A DNA stretch of 64,000 bases from Paenibacillus glycanilyticus NBRC 16618 (GTDB taxonomy: Bacteria; Bacillota; Bacilli; Paenibacillales; Paenibacillaceae): positions 88,803 through 152,802 of the forward strand of contig NZ_BILY01000015.1 of the NCBI RefSeq assembly GCF_004000805.1, written 5' to 3'. Made by a program: the position numbers and the translations under genes. Below the pieces are notes generated by a model. It made no database searches, was not told where the DNA came from, and worked only from the letters and a program-made list of their open reading frames with translations. Shown here piece after piece: positions 59,493 through 64,000 of the stretch (position 1 is its first letter; every line of letters starts with the position of its first letter).

Positions 59493-60347
59493 ATGGATCA
59501 TTATAAGCTCTCCGGGCTTGGACCAAATGAAACGATCGGCGTCTTACCCGATTACTATTTCCCGCCTTACATAACGCTTGCCCATATGTTCTCAGCCCCC
59601 AGCCATTGGGCAATTCGCAACCGGGAGATGAAGCAGTATGTCCTTCAATATGTCGTTGACGGCATAGCTGACTACCCCATCGAAGGCACGCCTTATACGA
59701 CAAAGCGAGGAGACCTGCTCTTCCATCGTCCCATGGAACGGCACTCAATTCTACCTCATCCTTCGGAGCCGTATGTTTGCATTTCCATTGTTTTTCACTT
59801 TGGCCTCTCGCCATTTCCGATCCCCGAATTGTATGAAAGCAAGCATTATCTCGGCAACTATTCCGACCATCCCATCAACAACATGCTATCCGACCTGGTC
59901 ACCTCTTACAGACAACCCGGAATAATACATCAAATGCGATGCCAAAGCCTGCTGATGCGCATCTTGGCCGAAGCTTCCCAGCGTAACAAGGAAAATGCAC
60001 AAGCTAAGAATGATGCCTCGAATAAACCTCAAGTCGTGCTCGTAAAAAATTATCTGCACGAACACTATGCCCGGGATGTGCAACTCAAGGAATTGGAAGT
60101 GCTTAGCGGCTGGAGCAAAAACTACCTGCTGCTCGTATTCCGCAAGTATATGGGCATGTCACCGATGCAATATTTAACTTGGCTGCGAATAAATAAGGCC
60201 AAAGAGCTGGCTATCCATTCCAACCTTACAATCAGCGAAATCGCCGAAAGCGTTGGTTATTCGGATGTCCATACCTTTGGCCGCATGTTTAAAAAGAAAA
60301 CCGGTCATAGCTTAAGCCAGTTTTGCGCCAACCTCATTTATTCCTGA
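59493..60347 (+). CDS. AraC-family transcriptional regulator
   Basis: This 284-residue protein has a cupin N-terminus (LQYVVDGIADYPIEGTPY, GDLLFHRPMERHSILPH) and a C-terminal AraC domain (LKELEVLSGWSKNYLLLVFR, and the terminal FKKKTGHSLSQFC). The ATG at 59493 lies 11 bases after AAGGAG; a longer frame from 59466 would contain that site. It is divergent from the long GH51 enzyme and probably regulates it. A terminator follows. Confidence 0.88.
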   Translation: MDHYKLSGLGPNETIGVLPDYYFPPYITLAHMFSAPSHWAIRNREMKQYVLQYVVDGIADYPIEGTPYTTKRGDLLFHRPMERHSILPHPSEPYVCISIVFHFGLSPFPIPELYESKHYLGNYSDHPINNMLSDLVTSYRQPGIIHQMRCQSLLMRILAEASQRNKENAQAKNDASNKPQVVLVKNYLHEHYARDVQLKELEVLSGWSKNYLLLVFRKYMGMSPMQYLTWLRINKAKELAIHSNLTISEIAESVGYSDVHTFGRMFKKKTGHSLSQFCANLIYS

Positions 60348-60366
60348 CATTCGCATCCAGCAAGCA

Positions 60367-60398
60367 CACAAAGCCATCCCGCGAGGGATGGCTTTGTG
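60367..60398. terminator. Terminator between AraC and GNAT genes
   Basis: A perfect stem pairs CACAAAGCCATCCC with GGGATGGCTTTGTG around GCGA, between the convergent AraC and acetyltransferase genes. Confidence 0.8.
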
Positions 60399-60419
60399 AC
60401 GAAAGAAAAACGAATGCTA

Positions 60420-60959
60420 TTAAGTCGCAATCTCCTGCTGAATGACATGGCTGTTATCCAAAAAGGCCGACCTTTCCACTTGATACAAATCATAGATTTG
60501 CTCGGTCTGATTGATTCGAGTATACATATACGGATTAAGCTCATTGGCTAAGGTGACATAGGGCAGCTTCTCGACCGCTTTTTTCGATCGGATATTTTGC
60601 TTGCGAATTTTTAAAAATACCGTTTCAATCCCATGCTCCAGAAAAAGCTCCGTGAAAAATGCATCCTTAGCCAGCTGGTTATACCCTTTGCCGAAATAAG
60701 GAATGCCGATCCATGTAGCCAGGAAGCCTGTATGGTTAACAATATCGTAGAGATCGATACTGCCAATGGGTTGTCCCGTCTCATTCAGAATCGTTCTTGA
60801 AATACAGGTGCCCTGCTCCTCTTCGACGATCAACTGCTTGGTTGCGAATAAATATTCTTCATACGACTGGGGTTTGTAGCGAACGTAAGGGAAAACAGCG
60901 GGATCAACCAATAAATGATACAAGGAGTGGCATTCGTGCAAATCTCTTTTTTTAATCAT
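60420..60959 (-). CDS. GNAT-family N-acetyltransferase
   Basis: This protein of about 179 residues resembles the RimJ/RimL-like GNAT group: LVDPAVFPYVRYKPQSYEEY at the N-terminus and the acetyl-CoA region WIGIPYFGKGYNQLAKDAF followed by TVFLKIRKQNIRSKKAVEKL. It likely acetylates an amine on a protein or small molecule. I took the ATG at 60959, since a longer frame to 61082 runs through the terminator at 61063-61097. It is a single-gene unit with no functional neighbours. Confidence 0.82.
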   Translation of the reverse strand: MIKKRDLHECHSLYHLLVDPAVFPYVRYKPQSYEEYLFATKQLIVEEEQGTCISRTILNETGQPIGSIDLYDIVNHTGFLATWIGIPYFGKGYNQLAKDAFFTELFLEHGIETVFLKIRKQNIRSKKAVEKLPYVTLANELNPYMYTRINQTEQIYDLYQVERSAFLDNSHVIQQEIAT

Positions 60960-61062
60960 CGTATCTATCACCCTAGTCCTTGAAAGTCGTCTTCTCAAGT
61001 ATATAAAAGGACATGAGGGATTGTATGAACGCCACGTTTTGTTTGTGTAAATCGCGCTTGAA

Positions 61063-61097
61063 AAAGGACCACTCCAAGTCAATCGGCGTGGTCCTTT
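61063..61097 (-). terminator. Terminator of the GH87-like gene
   Basis: A stem pairs AAAGGACCAC with GTGGTCCTTT, with additional inner GG/CC pairing, just beyond the stop at 61101. On the minus strand it ends in a T run. Confidence 0.8.
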
Positions 61098-61100
61098 CCT

Positions 61101-64000
61101 CTAATTAAAAGTTAACGCGAATCCGCTTTGCACGTAGTTCACGTTCGGATAGGCGATGTTTCTCGTAACCAGATTGTTAAACGTTGCCGATCCGTTCCCC
61201 GTATAGGTATAGATGGCCGCCCCTAAATGCGGGCCAGAGAACCTCGACGTCGTTACCCCGTCTTTGCCGGTACCGTCAATGGTCACGTTGTTAAAGACGA
61301 TATTCTCGAAGCCTCCTCCGTAACCGAATTGAATCCCGTCACGCTGCGCATTAATGATATCAATGTTGGTAAAGGTCACGTTTTTGATCGAATCGTTGGA
61401 AGCCTCCAGATCGATCGCTCCCCGCTCCCCGTTATACAAGTCTTGACTCGTACCGCTATTAATGATCGTTGTATCCGAGACCGTAATCCCCGTATTGTTC
61501 TGGAAATGATAGCCCGGGAAGACCGTATTCAGACGGACGCCGGAGCCGCCAACGGTATCGATAATCACGTTGTGGTCGGCTTTGTGTCCGCTGCCGCCAA
61601 AGAACGCAATGCCCGCCGCGCGCCAGTTGTTCTCAATCGTGTTGTAGGAGAACGTATTGTTCACGCCTGCGGGAGCGCCGTTCGTGTTACTCGTCCAGAC
61701 CGCCAGAGCATCGTCGCCGTTATTGCGGAGATTGCTGTTGCGAACGATGGAATTGCTGGTGCCTTGAGCAAAGTTGACGCCATCCGCCAGATTGTTCCGA
61801 ATTCGGCTGTTCTCGATCGTCAGCCCGTTCGCGTAAATCGCAGGCGTATGGGCATAATCCCCCACCCAGAAGCCGCATTCGAAATGCTCCACCCATACGT
61901 CATGGATTTTGGAGTTCGTTCCGAAATTGTCCATAAAGCCTTTGTAAATCGCGTTCTGACCGTAACGGGAACGAAGCTTCGAATTCAGGTAGACGTTACT
62001 GAAATCCAGCTTGCCTGTAATCCGGAGCGAGATCCCCCCGCCGGCTGCGTTCGGATTCGTAAACTGAATATTCGTATACCAAAAACCCGCGCCTGTAATC
62101 GTCAGGTTATTGATCATATTGCTGACCGAGCCAATCTCCCACATGTTGCCGAGATGGAACGTGCCTGCAGGGATATATAACGTTTTGTTGGCCGCTGCCG
62201 CTGCGTTAACCGCAGCTTTGAAAGCCGTAAGATCATCTTGCCCATCATTGGCAATCGCGCCGTAATCGGTCACGGACACCGAATTAGCCGGTTGGGCAAT
62301 TGCCGTCGGAACCTGTTCGACCTCGATGAAGTCTACCCCGTATTCGATGCTGTCATTTCCTTTCTGAATGCGAACAGTATCTCCCGGCTGAAGCGGAGTA
62401 TCCAGCTTCCAATGCACCTCGTCGAAGCGGAACAACGGCCGTCCTCCGCCTGGAGCATCCGCCGGCATATCTCCCGAGAAATATTGCCAGTTATAGTAAG
62501 AGGATAACGCTACGGTCTTCACTTTCACATTGTTGACATAGACGTCAAGGGAGCCGCTTTGACCCATGCCGTCCGCCGAGTCAGGCATCGTAAAGCGCAT
62601 CGTCACGCCCGCTCCGCCTTCACCTTGCCGTACGGTCCATTGCAGATAGGAACCGCTCGAAGGAAGCGCGATATATTTTTGCCCGGAAGCCTCGGATGCC
62701 GTTAATGATTGATCAAAGGTTGGTGCGGATTGCAGCGTTGCTCCGCCGCCGCGGGTTGCGTCATCCGTATCGTACCGGGTATACGGTACGCTTGCGCCAC
62801 GGACCGAGTAAACAACCAGATTCGTTGTGCTTACGTTATTTCCTTGCTTGGACGCCGCTTCATTGGCATCCGCTGCAATGGTTGTCGTTACGGTGTAATT
62901 GCCGTTGACGGCCGTCCAAGTGCCCGGAATGCTTACATTAGCCGAAGCCCCCGAGGCTAAAGCACCGTTATACGAGCCGCTAAACGTCTGGATTGTGGAG
63001 CCGGCCGAATTTTTCAAGGCCACGGTAATGGCATGGGAGCCGCCAGCGGAAGCTACGGTACCTTGGTTTTTCAGATTTACCGTAAAGGCAATCGAATTGC
63101 CGGCTACCGGATTGCTAGGCGTCCATGAGGTTGTTCCGGCAAAGTCGGCGCTTGCAATTGGCGCAACCACCAATGCCGCCGCATTCGTATAGCTGTTATT
63201 GTTGTCGTTAAGCTCGATGACGGCATTATTCTCGTCTACTTTCGCGCTGACCGAGTAGCTTGCTGCTGTCTTGCTGCCGATATTGACGGATACGGGAGCA
63301 GAAGCACCGGCAGCTAATGCCGCCACTGCAGCAGAACCGGCTAGCTCGTTGTTCAGGTAGAAGTTGACGGTAGTTGCCGCGGAGCCGGCATTGCCATCAT
63401 TCTTAACCGTTGCGTTAAGCGTAATTGCGCTGGATTCATCCGGTGACGCCGGCGACCAGGACAAGCCCGTAATCGTCAAATCCGGATTGGCCGCAGGCGT
63501 GCCGAATACCTGGAATTCCGCGATTTGACCTGCCGGAGCTCCGGAATTGGACGCAATGTTTAATTGAAGCCGTTTTACCGTAGCCGTAACCGGAATCGTC
63601 ACGGTGTTGCCGGAAGCCGGGTTAAAGGTATACGACTGCGAGGAGACAAGATTGCCGAATGTTGTTGTCGTCTGATTGTGGCCAAGCACTTGAATCGTCT
63701 GGGTGCGAGTGCTCCACTCGCTCGCCGGATTCAGCTTTAATACGATGGAGGTGACATCGTAGTTTTTGCCGAGATCAAGCGTCAACGTGCTTGGGTTGCT
63801 GCCGCCTTCCCAATACGTGCCCGTATTGTTGTCGTTAGCGTTCGAAGCTACAAACGATTGCGTATTTGAGGATGCCGTCATGGTCTTGCCAATCGCGATG
63901 TTATCGGTTGCCGGCGGTGTTGGCGTTGGCGTTGGTGTTGGTGTTGGCGTTGGTGTTGGTGTTGGTGTTGGTGTTGGTGTTGGTGTTGGTGTTGGCGTTG
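61101..64000 (-). CDS. GH87 alpha-1,3-glucanase (mutanase)-like, N-terminus outside window
   Basis: The visible frame runs from the right edge to 61101. In order: a (Thr-Pro)n linker, a discoidin (F5/8 type C) domain (SNANDNNTGTYWEGGSNPST), two CARDB-like domains (SWSPASPDESSAITLNATVK, TSWTPSNPVAGNSIAFTVNL), a beta-sandwich and a right-handed beta-helix starting VTDYGAIANDGQDD. Three Asp in ADGVNF and NNGDDALAVW (residues 700, 723, 724 counted from the Met at 63881) have the 23-residue spacing I recall for the catalytic Asp of GH87 enzymes. The linker-discoidin-helix order also matches published mutanases. It probably cleaves alpha-1,3-glucan in fungal walls or biofilms. A signal peptide and earlier domains should lie beyond the edge. 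Confidence 0.82.
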   Translation of the reverse strand, partial: TPTPTPTPTPTPTPTPTPTPTPTPTPTPPATDNIAIGKTMTASSNTQSFVASNANDNNTGTYWEGGSNPSTLTLDLGKNYDVTSIVLKLNPASEWSTRTQTIQVLGHNQTTTTFGNLVSSQSYTFNPASGNTVTIPVTATVKRLQLNIASNSGAPAGQIAEFQVFGTPAANPDLTITGLSWSPASPDESSAITLNATVKNDGNAGSAATTVNFYLNNELAGSAAVAALAAGASAPVSVNIGSKTAASYSVSAKVDENNAVIELNDNNNSYTNAAALVVAPIASADFAGTTSWTPSNPVAGNSIAFTVNLKNQGTVASAGGSHAITVALKNSAGSTIQTFSGSYNGALASGASANVSIPGTWTAVNGNYTVTTTIAADANEAASKQGNNVSTTNLVVYSVRGASVPYTRYDTDDATRGGGATLQSAPTFDQSLTASEASGQKYIALPSSGSYLQWTVRQGEGGAGVTMRFTMPDSADGMGQSGSLDVYVNNVKVKTVALSSYYNWQYFSGDMPADAPGGGRPLFRFDEVHWKLDTPLQPGDTVRIQKGNDSIEYGVDFIEVEQVPTAIAQPANSVSVTDYGAIANDGQDDLTAFKAAVNAAAAANKTLYIPAGTFHLGNMWEIGSVSNMINNLTITGAGFWYTNIQFTNPNAAGGGISLRITGKLDFSNVYLNSKLRSRYGQNAIYKGFMDNFGTNSKIHDVWVEHFECGFWVGDYAHTPAIYANGLTIENSRIRNNLADGVNFAQGTSNSIVRNSNLRNNGDDALAVWTSNTNGAPAGVNNTFSYNTIENNWRAAGIAFFGGSGHKADHNVIIDTVGGSGVRLNTVFPGYHFQNNTGITVSDTTIINSGTSQDLYNGERGAIDLEASNDSIKNVTFTNIDIINAQRDGIQFGYGGGFENIVFNNVTIDGTGKDGVTTSRFSGPHLGAAIYTYTGNGSATFNNLVTRNIAYPNVNYVQSGFALTFN
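63916..63999 (-). repeat. Fourteen hexanucleotide repeats coding the Thr-Pro linker
   Basis: Fourteen head-to-tail copies of GGTGTT or GGCGTT run to the window edge. Read on the minus strand they give alternating Thr and Pro codons (ACA/ACG and CCA), a flexible secreted linker. The repeats could change number by slippage in units of two residues without shifting the frame. Confidence 0.9.

Noticed and set aside
63916..63999. Short regular repeats at the right edge as a CRISPR or satellite element
   Set aside because: They are in frame with the GH87-like gene and code a Thr-Pro linker.

Overview
The window looks like a chromosome segment of a Paenibacillus-type bacterium (Firmicutes, Paenibacillaceae). 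This rests on strong AGGAGG-type ribosome binding sites, frequent TTG/GTG starts, an S-layer-homology (SLH) surface protein, YesM/YesN-type two-component systems, Lpl-type sugar ABC transporters, many AraC regulators and a GH87-like alpha-1,3-glucanase. These are family-level recognitions made by reading the sequence; no search was run. I see no rRNA, tRNA, CRISPR array, transposase or integrase. Coding density is high, and no gene-free stretch exceeds about 300 bases.

Layout. 1-2367: a MalT-like regulator running off the left edge (minus). 2512-9069: a 2185-residue SLH-anchored kelch and Ig-like repeat protein. 9168-12335: an AraC regulator divergent from a seven-motif calcium-loop propeller protein and a Gfo/Idh/MocA oxidoreductase that carries a frameshift. 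12373-13545: a serine beta-lactamase-fold esterase. 13634-18878: a minus-strand operon (aldo/keto reductase, zinc dehydrogenase, lactonase, GH95 glycosidase) that reads as an oxidative L-galactose/L-fucose route, with a divergent AraC regulator at 19018. 19998-23574: a PhyH dioxygenase, two more AraC regulators and a nucleoside-hydrolase-like protein. 23691-26804: a GH2 beta-galactosidase. 26848-28334: a UvrA-derived fragment coupled to a HAD phosphatase. 28469-31716: a DapA-family lyase, a MalY-type aminotransferase and a BenE-like permease.

31838-39536 is a five-gene minus-strand operon: solute-binding lipoprotein, sensor kinase, response regulator, gluconate permease, gluconokinase. There is no ABC permease, so the binding protein may be a sensory partner of the kinase. 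39787-42336 is an ArsR-type regulator with a beta-rich C-terminal domain, divergent from a GH51 arabinofuranosidase; two near-identical operator-like sequences lie between them. 42452-48841 is a LysR-centred divergent locus: binding protein, DinB protein and M20 amidohydrolase one way; ABC ATPase, permease and EamA exporter the other.

48869-59322 is a second glycan-utilisation locus: long GH51 enzyme, YesM/YesN pair, LplABC-type importer and a GH43-like protein, with a divergent AraC regulator at 59493. The right end has a GNAT acetyltransferase and the C-terminal part of a GH87-like alpha-1,3-glucanase cut by the window edge within a threonine-proline linker.

Together the genes describe a plant or microbial polysaccharide degrader. 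Each sugar module has its own regulator, and several divergent promoters carry direct repeats spaced by about two helical turns. The least ordinary items are the putative sensor-type gluconate operon, the GH95 oxidative cluster without a dehydratase, the UvrA fragment without ATPase motifs, the ArsR/sugar-domain regulator with duplicated operators, and the cytoplasmic calcium-loop propeller coupled to an oxidoreductase.
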